From DASRJW01 sp964567755 (GTDB lineage Bacteria > Krumholzibacteriota > Krumholzibacteriia > G020349025), in contig CAZMNW010000020.1 in assembly GCA_964567755.1 (NCBI GenBank), positions 1 through 64,000 of the forward strand: a DNA stretch of 64,000 nucleotides, written 5' to 3'. Position 1 is the stretch's first letter; each line of letters opens with the position of its first letter. A model generated the notes under the pieces. It was not told the DNA's origin, ran no database searches, and saw nothing but the letters and a program-made list of their open reading frames with translations. A program made the translations under genes and the position numbers. Below, one piece after another: positions 56,489 through 64,000 of this stretch.

Positions 56489-57061
56489 ATGAAACCGGGT
56501 CTGCGCGCTTGGATCTTGGGGGCGCTGTTGCCGGCGGTGACGGGCTGCCTGTGGACGCCCGAGCTGTCGGAGATCCAGCGCGAGATCGAGCGCCAACTGC
56601 CTGGCGCGCGCTTCGAGAAGGACGTGCGCATCAGCTTGGGGCCGCTGTCGCTCGGACTGGCGCGGTTCGCCACCGGCTTCATTCCGGAAAACGTGGCCCC
56701 GGAGGCGCGCGAAGCGCACGACTATCTCCAGGACGTGCGCCGGGTGCAGGTCGCGCTCTACCGCACACTCGAGCTGCCGACGTTGCAGGACGTGCGTCTG
56801 CCACAGCATCTCAAGGCCCGCATCCGCGACGAGGGCTGGCATCTGGCGGTGAAGAAACAGCAGCCGACGGAGCTCGTCTGGGTGCTGACGCAAGAAGAGC
56901 AGGGACTGGTGCGCGACATCTACGTGATCCTGCTCAACAGCGACAATCTGGTGCTCGTGCGCGTCCAGGGCCGGATGGACCAGCTGCTGGCCAAGGCGAT
57001 GGAGAATCGCGCCGGCGAGCTGCCGCAGATGCTCGGTCTCGATCTCAGCCTCCAACAGTAG
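56489..57061 (+). CDS. Lipoprotein similar to DUF4252 proteins
   Basis: A 190-residue lipoprotein with lipobox AVTGC near residue 20. Its C-terminal half (LVWVLTQEEQGLVRDIYVIL, LNSDNLVLVRVQGRMDQLL) resembles the preceding DUF4252 protein, so the two genes may be ancient duplicates. GGAGG lies close to ATG 56489. It ends the sigma-factor operon; the role is unknown but a sensory or envelope function is likely. Confidence 0.6.
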   Translation: MKPGLRAWILGALLPAVTGCLWTPELSEIQREIERQLPGARFEKDVRISLGPLSLGLARFATGFIPENVAPEAREAHDYLQDVRRVQVALYRTLELPTLQDVRLPQHLKARIRDEGWHLAVKKQQPTELVWVLTQEEQGLVRDIYVILLNSDNLVLVRVQGRMDQLLAKAMENRAGELPQMLGLDLSLQQ

Positions 57062-57179
57062 TCGCACGCGTGCGTGCTTCCCCTCGTTCCCAGGATGCTA
57101 TAGTGCGTGCGGCGCGTCTTTTGCGCCATGCGGAGCGCTCGATCGCGTCCTGCGTGGACCGAACCTGCGGGAGGAGCAC

Positions 57180-57728
57180 GTGGCGGAACCCGGCGTGGAA
57201 ATAGCGACGCTCGCCGGCGGCTGTTTCTGGTGTCTCGAAGCCGTCTTCGAGCAGCTGCAAGGCGTCGTGCGCGTCGAATCCGGCTATGCGGGCGGCAGTG
57301 TTCCGCATCCAACCTACGAGCAGGTCACAAGCGGCAGGACTGGGCACGCCGAGGTCGTGCAAGTGACCTTCGATCCGCGGGTCATTGCATTCGAAGAACT
57401 GCTGCGCGTGTTTTTCACCATTCACGACCCGACGACGCGGAATGTGCAAGGTGCCGATGTCGGCACGCAATATCGTTCGGCGGTGTTTTGCCACACGCCC
57501 GAGCAGCTCGCCACTGCCATTGCCGTCATGGCCGAGCTGGACGCGGCGCATCTCTACGACGCGCCGATCGTGACCGAGATCGGCCTGTTGCGCGGCTTCT
57601 ATCGCGGCGAGGACTATCATCAGGAGTACTTCCGCCGCAATCCGAACCAGCCCTACTGCGCCGCCGTCGTCGCACCCAAGGTGGCGAAGTTTCGCCAGCA
57701 GTGGTTGGCCAAGCTGAAGACGAAATAG
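57180..57728 (+). CDS. msrA: Peptide methionine sulfoxide reductase MsrA
   Basis: A 182-residue MsrA, which reduces methionine-S-sulfoxide in proteins. LAGGCFWCLEAVFEQLQGVV holds the catalytic Cys, and YEQVTSGRTGHAEVVQVTFD and GADVGTQYRSAVF follow in the usual order. It starts at GTG with GGAGG upstream. It converges on the giant repeat gene with a 14-base gap. Confidence 0.95.
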   Translation: MAEPGVEIATLAGGCFWCLEAVFEQLQGVVRVESGYAGGSVPHPTYEQVTSGRTGHAEVVQVTFDPRVIAFEELLRVFFTIHDPTTRNVQGADVGTQYRSAVFCHTPEQLATAIAVMAELDAAHLYDAPIVTEIGLLRGFYRGEDYHQEYFRRNPNQPYCAAVVAPKVAKFRQQWLAKLKTK

Positions 57729-57742
57729 CGCACGCGCGATCT

Positions 57743-60700
57743 CTACTTGACGACGACGATCTTGCGCGTGATCGTGTGCCCTTCGGAGCGCAGGCGCAGG
57801 AAGTAGACGCCGGAGTCGAGACTGTGGCCGCGATCGGTGGTTGCATTCCAGTCGATCTGCAACCTGCCGGGGGGACGAGTCTCGTGCAGCAACTGGCGCA
57901 CGAGCCGCCCGCGCGCATCGAAGATGCTCATTTCTACCGTGGCGCGTCGGTACAGCATGTATCGCAGGAGCGTGTGATTGCGCAACGGATTGGGGAACAC
58001 CTCGAGACGTTCGGCGAAGCGCAGGGTGTCATCGATGCGTGTCGAGCGAATCTCCACCGCCACGGCCGCCCAATCGACGGGGGAAGAGAAGCTGCCGCTC
58101 GTCGTGTGATCGCCGGCATCGACCGCGCGATCCTGCACCTCGATGGATGCAGTCGCCTGCGGCGTGCCGCTCGCGGCGCGGGCGCGCAGGAACGTGCCGT
58201 CGGTGCGCACGTGATCGCGATCGCGGAGCGCGACGGCGCGATAAACGATGCCGCCGTCGGTGAGCGTGGTGAGGAACCAGTCGTAGCGAGCGCTCTCGCC
58301 GCCGTCTTGGCAGCTCGCATCGAGCCCGCTGGTGTTCGCCGCCGTCACGCTGCCGAGCGGATCCTGGGGGTCGGCGCCGGAATAGCGTGAAACGGCGAGG
58401 ACCGCATGCTCGACCGGGGCGGCGAAAACGGCGGCAATCGACCCCGGAGTTGGTGCCCCACGCGCCATCCACAGCTCCAACCCGGTCTCGCCCTGCGCAC
58501 CGCATTGCGTTTTCACGCGTGTCCATTGCAAGCTCATGCCTTGCAGGCCCATGACCTGTCCCAAGGGTTGGCTCGAGATCGCGGCGAGATAGAGATCGCC
58601 GGCCGCGGCAGAGAGCGCGCTCTCGGTCTGCACCTGGATGGCGAAGGTCGCGGCACCCGTTGTGCTTTCACGGTAGGTGACGCCGCGTCCCTCGACGCCG
58701 ATGCGGACGGCCGCGTCATGCATGGCGGTGCCGTCGCTGGCGCGATAGGTGAAGCCATCGGTGCCGGTAAAGCCGGGGTCGGGTGTGTAAGTGAACGAGC
58801 CGTCGTCGTGGAGATCCAGCTGCCCGTACTGCGGTGCGTCGAGCACGAAAGCGGACAACGTGTCGCCATCGGCGTCCGTGTCGTTGACCAGCAGACCGGG
58901 GGCGTGAGGCTGCAGACTGGCGCCGGCGACGACGAAAAAGGAGTCCGAACGCGCAATGGGTGCATCGTTCACGCGCGACACCTGCAGCGAGACTGCCCCG
59001 TGCCGCACCGCGCCGGCAGGATCGGAGACCGCGTAGACGAACAGGTCGCTGCCCGAATAGTCGGGAAGCGGAATGTAGACGAAGGAGCCGTCGCGACGGA
59101 GCGTGACGCCGCCATGCGCGGCCCCGCTCACCAGCGCCGCAGTCATCGCATCGCCCTCGACATCGAGATCGTTGCCGAGCAGGCCGGGAGCATCGACGCG
59201 CAACGTGTCATCCTCGGTGACGGTGAAATCGTCCGCGCCGGGGAGCGGCGCATCGTTCACTGCGGCGATGGCGAGCGTGACTTGTGTCGTCGCGAATGCA
59301 CCCGCGGCGTCGCGTGTGGTGTAGACGAAGCCATCGCTGCCATGGAAATCGAGCGCTGGCATGTAGGTGAACGAGCCATCGCTGCGCAAGGTCAGCGTCC
59401 CGTGCGCCACCATGGTTTGCAGCTCGGTCTGCAACGGCTCGCCATCCACATCGCTGTCGTTGGCCAGCACGCCCGGCGTCCCGATGTCGAGCGGCATGTC
59501 TTCGTCGAGGCCATACGAATCCTGCAACGCCACCGGTGGATCGTTGACCGGCAGAACCATGAGGGTGACCTGCGCGTTCGCACTGCGTCCGGTGCCATCG
59601 TCGGCGGCGTAGTCGAAGCTGTCGCTGCCATGCCAATCGGCGTCCGGAACGTAGCGGAACGCCCCATTCTCGCCGAGCAGCAACGTGCCGTGCGCGGGGG
59701 AACGAACGATCTGCGCGCGCAGAGCATCGCCGTCGGCGTCTTGGTCGTTGGCAAGAACGCCTGGCGCATCGATCATCCACTCGCTGTCTTCGGCGCCGTT
59801 CCAGGTGTCTGCGAGCGGGCGTGGGACATCTGGGATCGCACCGACCTGGATGTGCACCGTGCCCGTGGCGATGCCGCCGGCGTTGTCGTCGACGATGTAG
59901 GTGAAGCTGTCGGGTCCGTGGGCGTCGGGCGCGGGTGTGTAGACGAAGCCGCCTTCAGCGCGCAGCTGCAGCGTTCCGTGCAAGGGCGGCGTGCCCGGAC
60001 GCACGGTCAATGCATCGCCATCCACATCCTGATCGTTGGCAAGCAAACCAGGAGCCGGCAGATCGAGCGCCCTGTCCTCGTCGGTACCGAACGTATCGTC
60101 GAGGGCCGTTGGCGCATCGTTCACCGGGGCGACCGTGAGGGTCACGGTCCCCACGGCGTTGCCGCCATGGCCGTCGTCGGCGATGTAGGTGAAGTGGTCG
60201 GCACCATGATAATCGGCTGATGGCGCATAGGTGAATGCACCGTTCGGTTCGAGTCGAAGCGTGCCGTGCTCGGGGGCCGCCTCGAGCCGCAGCGAAATGG
60301 CATCGCCATCCACATCGAGATCGTTGGCGAGCAGTCCCGGAGCTTCGACAACGAGGACGCCATCCTCGTCGACACTCAGCGCATCGTTCCCGGCGCTGGG
60401 TGCGTCCTGGATGGGATGCACTGTGAGCGCCACGGTCTCGATGTCGCTGCCGCCGTTGCCGTCGCGCACTTCGATGGTGAACGCATCGGTGCCATGGAAA
60501 TTCACCTGTGGCACGAAGGTGAAACCACCGTCGGCACTGACCGTGACGGCACCGTGCGCCGCGGGAGTGGCGAGAGACGCCACGAGCGCATCCCCATCCG
60601 CGTCAGTTGCGCCGACCAGAACGCCCAAAGAAGCGATCGTGAGCCCGACATCTTCGTCGGTGGCGTACGCGCTCGCGGCCGCCGTCGGTGCGTCGTTGAG

Positions 60701-63700
60701 CGGCTGCACGGTGAGGACGACGTTGCCGTCACGCGTCTCGCCCTTGCCATCGTCGACGCGGTAGCTCCAGCCATCCGTGCCGTGGAAATCACGCTCCGGT
60801 GTGAAGACGAAGGCTCCGGTTGCCTCCAGGCTCAACGTTCCATGCGCGGGTGCGCCCACGAGCGTGACGCGGAGCACGTCTCCGTCCACATCGGTGTCGT
60901 TCCCGAGCACTCCAGGCGAGGCCACCACGAGCAGCGTGTCCTCGTCGACGGCATAGACCTCGCCGTTCACGGAGGGGGCATCGTTCACACTGCGAATTTG
61001 CACGCTGCAGGTCGCGGTGTGGCTGCCGCCACGACCATCCTGGATCGTGTACGTGAAGTTGTCGCTGCCGAAGGCATTCGGCTCCGGCGTGTAGCGCAAG
61101 GCGCCGTCGGCGCCGAGCACGACACTGCCGCGCGCAGGACCGCTCGCGAGAGTCGGGGTCAAGGGATCGCCGTCCACATCGGCGTCGTTGGCGAGGATGC
61201 CTGGAGCCGGCACGACGAGACTCGCGTCCTCGTCGGTCGCGTAGGCGTCGGCGACAGCGACGGGTGCATCGTTCACCTCACGCACGAGCAGCGTGACGCT
61301 GCCGGTGCTGCTGGCGCCGGCCGGGTCTCGGAGCGTGTAGGTGAAGGTGTCGGGTCCGTGCGAGTGCGGCACCGGAGTGTAGGTGAAGCCGCCATTGGCA
61401 GCAAGAGCGAGCGCCCCATGCTGCGGTGGCGTATTCACGGTGGCGCTCAGAATTTCATTGTCGACGTCGGAGTCGTTCCCGAGCAGACCGGGAGCATCGA
61501 CGACGAGAGCGATGTCTTCGTCGGTGGTGTAGCCATCGGCTGTGGCCACGGGACGATCGTTGACACCACGCACGGGAAGCGACACGGAGCCCACAGCCGT
61601 GGCGCCGCTCGGGTCGCGCGCCGCGTAGGTGAAGCCGTCGCTGCCAGCATAGTCCGCATGCGGCGTGTAGGCGAAGGCGCCGTTGGCTTGTAACACCAAC
61701 GCGCCGTGGATTGGCGCCGTCGCCACCGTGACCGTGATTGCGTCGCCGTCGACATCGACATCATTGCCGAGCACGCCGGGCGAGCTGACGGCGAGCACGA
61801 TGTCCTCGTCGGTGGCGTAGGCGTCCGACGCCGGGCGCGGGGCATCGTTGAGGGGCAGGACGGAGATGGACACCGCGCCCGAGCTCGTGGCGCCGGCGGG
61901 ATCCCGCACCGAGTACACGAACGCATCGGCACCGTGCGTGTCGGGCGCGGGCGTGTAGGTGAAGGCGCCGTTGGCGGCGAGGATCAATGTTCCGTGCGCG
62001 GGTGGTGTCGTGACCGACACGGTGAGTCCCTCGCCGTCCGCATCCACATCGTTGCCGAGCACGCCGGGCACGGCGATCGTGAGCGCGAAATCTTCGTTCG
62101 TGGCGTACGCATCGGCACCGGCGAGCGGAACATCGTTCACCGCATTCACGCTCAGCGTGACCGACCCGGTCACCGAGCCACCGTTGGGATCGCGCAACGT
62201 GTAGGTGAAGGCATCCGGGCCGAAGTAGTGTGCCGCGGGTGTGTACGTGAAGCTGCCGCCCGTGCCGAACACGAGTGTGCCGTGCACGGTTGGGCTGGCG
62301 ATACTGGCGCTCAGCACATCGTTCTCGATATCGGTGTCGTTGGCGAGAACGCCCGGAATGGCGACCACGAGCGCCACGTCTTCGTCGGTGGCATAGGCAT
62401 CGGCAGCGGCGACGGGCGCGTCGTTCACCGGTTGCACGGTGAGCGTGACCGTCCCGAGTCCGGTGGCCCCGTTTGCATCGCGCACGGTGTAGGTGAACGC
62501 ATCCGGGCCGAAGTAGTGGGTCGCGGGTGTGTAGGTGAAGCCGCCATTCGGATTGATGGTGAGACCGCCATGTGTGGGTGGGGCGGCGGCGCTCGAGGTC
62601 AGCACGTCGTTCTCGATGTCGGTATCGTTGCCGAGCACGCCCGGGCCGGCGATGACGAGCGCTACATCTTCGTTGGTGGTGTAAGCGTCGGCCGTGGCGA
62701 GCGGCGCATCGTTCACCGCGGCCACGGTGAGAGTGACCGAACCGGTGGCGGTAGCCCCGCTCGGGTCGCGCACTGTGTACGTGAAGGTGTCTCCCCCGTT
62801 GTACTGCGGCGCGGGTGTATAGACAAAGGCGCCGTCGGCGCCGACTTGTAGAACGCCGTGCGCGGGAGGCGCGGCAACGCTCGCGCTCAGCGCGTCGCCA
62901 TCGATGTCCGCATCGTTGCCGAGAACTCCGGGGGGCGCGATCGTGAGCGGAGTGTCCTCGACGGCGGCAAACGCATCGTTCTGCGCCGCGGGCGGGTCGT
63001 TGCGCGCGGCGACGAACAGCACGACGGTTTCCACGTCTTCCGCACCACTCGCATCGCGCGCCTTGTACGTGAAGCTGTCGCTGCCGTTGGCGTCGCGGTC
63101 CGGTGTATACGTGAAGCCGCCCGCGGCTGCCAGCACCAGGGTACCGCGCTGAGGTGGCGTCACCACGGCGGCGGTCAGAGGATCGCCGTCGATGTCGGTG
63201 TCGTTGCCGAGCACACCAGGGGCCGAGATGGTGAGCACATTGTCTTCGTTGGTGACGAAGCCGTCGCTCGCAGCACTGGGAGGGTCGTTGACCGCGGTGA
63301 TCGTGAGGTTCATCGCAGCAGCGTCGCTGGCTCCGCTCGGATCGCGCAAGGTGTAGGCAAAGCCATCGCTGCCGTAATAGTTCGCGCCCGGCATGTAGGT
63401 GAAGCTGCCGTTGGCATTCAACGCCAGTGTGCCATGCGCCGGTGGCGTCTCGACCACCGCCTCGAGCACGTCGCCGTCGATGTCGGCATCGTTGCCGAGC
63501 ACACCGGGAACGGTGCGGACGAGGAGCACATCCTCTGGGATCGCGGCGGCGTCGCTGCTGGCGATGGGAGGATCATTCACCGCGGCGACGGAGAGGGTCA
63601 CGGTCCCGGACGTCGTGCCTCCCTTGGCGTCGCTCAAACCATAGGTGAAAGTATCTTGGCCATTCCAGTCGGCCTCGGGCGTGTAGACGAAGTCGCCTTC

Positions 63701-64000
63701 GAATCCAAGGACGACGGTGCCGTGATCGGGTGGGGAGACGATGCTCACCAACAGAGCGTCGCCGTCGGCGTCTAAATCATTGCCGAGCACGCCTGGGGCG
63801 GCGACCGCGAGATCCAGATCCTCGGTGGCGAGCCAGCCGTCGCCGGTCGCGACCGGCCAATCGTTGACCGCGCGGACGACGAGAGTCGCGCTCGCCGACG
63901 CGGTCGCGCCAGCCGCATCGGTCACTCGGTAGGTGAAGCCGTCAGTGCCGGCGAAGTCGAGGGCCGGAGTGTACCTCAAGCCACCGTTCGCATCGAGGAC
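57743..64000 (-). CDS. Giant cadherin-like tandem-repeat surface protein, 5' end outside window
   Basis: 2085 residues are visible; the start lies right of the window. Some 18 full repeats of about 93 residues plus a partial one (58700-64000) follow the pattern VNDAPVA.ADAYATDEDVAL, PGVLGNDTD.DGD.L, PPAHGTL, G.FTYTP and DTFTYTVRDPSGA, typical of Big_9/cadherin-like domains. A further region (about 240 residues) precedes a C-terminal domain of about 85 residues (LEVFPNPLRNHTLLRYML, SIFDARGRLVRQLL, SGVYFLRLRSEGHTITRKIV), a type IX-like sorting signal. It is probably an exported adhesin or sheath protein. Acidic Asp residues in each repeat are likely calcium sites. Confidence 0.9.
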   Translation of the reverse strand, partial: VLDANGGLRYTPALDFAGTDGFTYRVTDAAGATASASATLVVRAVNDWPVATGDGWLATEDLDLAVAAPGVLGNDLDADGDALLVSIVSPPDHGTVVLGFEGDFVYTPEADWNGQDTFTYGLSDAKGGTTSGTVTLSVAAVNDPPIASSDAAAIPEDVLLVRTVPGVLGNDADIDGDVLEAVVETPPAHGTLALNANGSFTYMPGANYYGSDGFAYTLRDPSGASDAAAMNLTITAVNDPPSAASDGFVTNEDNVLTISAPGVLGNDTDIDGDPLTAAVVTPPQRGTLVLAAAGGFTYTPDRDANGSDSFTYKARDASGAEDVETVVLFVAARNDPPAAQNDAFAAVEDTPLTIAPPGVLGNDADIDGDALSASVAAPPAHGVLQVGADGAFVYTPAPQYNGGDTFTYTVRDPSGATATGSVTLTVAAVNDAPLATADAYTTNEDVALVIAGPGVLGNDTDIENDVLTSSAAAPPTHGGLTINPNGGFTYTPATHYFGPDAFTYTVRDANGATGLGTVTLTVQPVNDAPVAAADAYATDEDVALVVAIPGVLANDTDIENDVLSASIASPTVHGTLVFGTGGSFTYTPAAHYFGPDAFTYTLRDPNGGSVTGSVTLSVNAVNDVPLAGADAYATNEDFALTIAVPGVLGNDVDADGEGLTVSVTTPPAHGTLILAANGAFTYTPAPDTHGADAFVYSVRDPAGATSSGAVSISVLPLNDAPRPASDAYATDEDIVLAVSSPGVLGNDVDVDGDAITVTVATAPIHGALVLQANGAFAYTPHADYAGSDGFTYAARDPSGATAVGSVSLPVRGVNDRPVATADGYTTDEDIALVVDAPGLLGNDSDVDNEILSATVNTPPQHGALALAANGGFTYTPVPHSHGPDTFTYTLRDPAGASSTGSVTLLVREVNDAPVAVADAYATDEDASLVVPAPGILANDADVDGDPLTPTLASGPARGSVVLGADGALRYTPEPNAFGSDNFTYTIQDGRGGSHTATCSVQIRSVNDAPSVNGEVYAVDEDTLLVVASPGVLGNDTDVDGDVLRVTLVGAPAHGTLSLEATGAFVFTPERDFHGTDGWSYRVDDGKGETRDGNVVLTVQPLNDAPTAAASAYATDEDVGLTIASLGVLVGATDADGDALVASLATPAAHGAVTVSADGGFTFVPQVNFHGTDAFTIEVRDGNGGSDIETVALTVHPIQDAPSAGNDALSVDEDGVLVVEAPGLLANDLDVDGDAISLRLEAAPEHGTLRLEPNGAFTYAPSADYHGADHFTYIADDGHGGNAVGTVTLTVAPVNDAPTALDDTFGTDEDRALDLPAPGLLANDQDVDGDALTVRPGTPPLHGTLQLRAEGGFVYTPAPDAHGPDSFTYIVDDNAGGIATGTVHIQVGAIPDVPRPLADTWNGAEDSEWMIDAPGVLANDQDADGDALRAQIVRSPAHGTLLLGENGAFRYVPDADWHGSDSFDYAADDGTGRSANAQVTLMVLPVNDPPVALQDSYGLDEDMPLDIGTPGVLANDSDVDGEPLQTELQTMVAHGTLTLRSDGSFTYMPALDFHGSDGFVYTTRDAAGAFATTQVTLAIAAVNDAPLPGADDFTVTEDDTLRVDAPGLLGNDLDVEGDAMTAALVSGAAHGGVTLRRDGSFVYIPLPDYSGSDLFVYAVSDPAGAVRHGAVSLQVSRVNDAPIARSDSFFVVAGASLQPHAPGLLVNDTDADGDTLSAFVLDAPQYGQLDLHDDGSFTYTPDPGFTGTDGFTYRASDGTAMHDAAVRIGVEGRGVTYRESTTGAATFAIQVQTESALSAAAGDLYLAAISSQPLGQVMGLQGMSLQWTRVKTQCGAQGETGLELWMARGAPTPGSIAAVFAAPVEHAVLAVSRYSGADPQDPLGSVTAANTSGLDASCQDGGESARYDWFLTTLTDGGIVYRAVALRDRDHVRTDGTFLRARAASGTPQATASIEVQDRAVDAGDHTTSGSFSSPVDWAAVAVEIRSTRIDDTLRFAERLEVFPNPLRNHTLLRYMLYRRATVEMSIFDARGRLVRQLLHETRPPGRLQIDWNATTDRGHSLDSGVYFLRLRSEGHTITRKIVVVK
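58700..64000 (-). repeat. Tandem about 280-base repeats inside the giant gene
   Basis: About 19 in-frame repeats of roughly 280 bases (93 codons) follow each other without spacers. Repeats are diverged rather than identical at the DNA level, so they are old and not the product of recent slippage. The region extends past the right edge. Confidence 0.88.

Noticed and set aside
58406..63775. Long open frames on the plus strand (604, 475, 381 and 305 residues) opposite the giant repeat gene
   Set aside because: They are opposite-strand shadows of a GC-rich, repetitive coding gene, their translations are low-complexity Arg/Val/Gly-rich repeats, and none matches a known domain.
1..64000. CRISPR array
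   Set aside because: No regularly spaced identical 25-40-base repeats were seen; the only regular repeats are protein-coding ones in the giant gene.
1..64000. tRNA or rRNA genes
   Set aside because: No cloverleaf-like sequence with GTTCRA-type T-loop or rRNA-like stretch was recognised; a tRNA scan was not possible.

Overview
This window reads as chromosomal DNA from an uncultivated, high-GC bacterium of the FCB superphylum (Eisenbacteria/Krumholzibacteria-like; inferred). The main clues are two very large secreted proteins ending in FlgD-like/type IX-secretion-like C-terminal domains, a PorV-like barrel fused by start/stop overlap to one of them, an Rrf2-sufBCDSUT operon, and an ECF sigma/anti-sigma pair followed by DUF4252-type genes. 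No rRNA, tRNA or CRISPR array was seen, and no integrase gene lies inside the window.

Layout. 1-7.3 kb is a decayed, integron-like cassette region: one good attC-like site (781-840), three degraded ones, a reversed toxin-antitoxin pair, several short intact genes (isochorismatase-like, GYF/TM2 protein, P-loop ATPase, mini membrane protein, DEDDh exonuclease, VOC protein) and several broken ones (nucleotidyltransferase, truncated SEC-C, CoA-binding, YCII). An ISAzo13-type element sits inside the third codon of the nucleotidyltransferase gene. 7.3-16.8 kb holds a cupin lipoprotein, two DinB proteins, a four-gene minus-strand cluster arcA-doxX-archease-rtcB, a thioesterase, a flavoprotein/polyferredoxin fusion and an SDR. 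17.2-23.7 kb is the Fe-S assembly operon with its Rrf2 regulator and two spaced copies of a possible operator upstream.

23.7-31.6 kb carries an envelope protein of unknown function, a DNA alkylation repair pair (ogt plus Ada/AlkA fusion), a TPR protein, a Cys-rich anchored protein, a membrane histidine kinase, a TIGR01777 epimerase and a DUF523/DUF1722 protein. 31.7-36.5 kb is an insertion-sequence scrapyard (IS630 cut by an internally deleted IS66; a truncated IS3) around a visibly AT-richer stretch (about 34.0-38.2 kb) coding for a 14-repeat propeller-like lipoprotein and a lyase-like lipoprotein. 38.4-44.7 kb returns to ordinary high-GC genes: PLP enzyme, SGNH hydrolase, Fpg/MutM, a multi-pass glycosyltransferase-like protein and an NmrA-type protein.

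45.2-64 kb is dominated by the cell surface: the 1434-residue secreted protein with its PorV-like partner, an ABC-2 exporter operon, a GNAT enzyme, the ECF sigma operon, msrA, and the 3' part of a giant cadherin-like tandem-repeat protein running off the right edge.

The best candidates for something new are the attC-like array with its in-frame IS insertion, the flavoprotein/polyferredoxin fusion whose N-terminus looks like the usual C-terminus of a thioredoxin-reductase-like protein, the paired GTAC-N6-GTAGA sites ahead of the suf operon, the secreted-protein/PorV pair, and the histidine kinase with a degenerate GGDEF-like tail.
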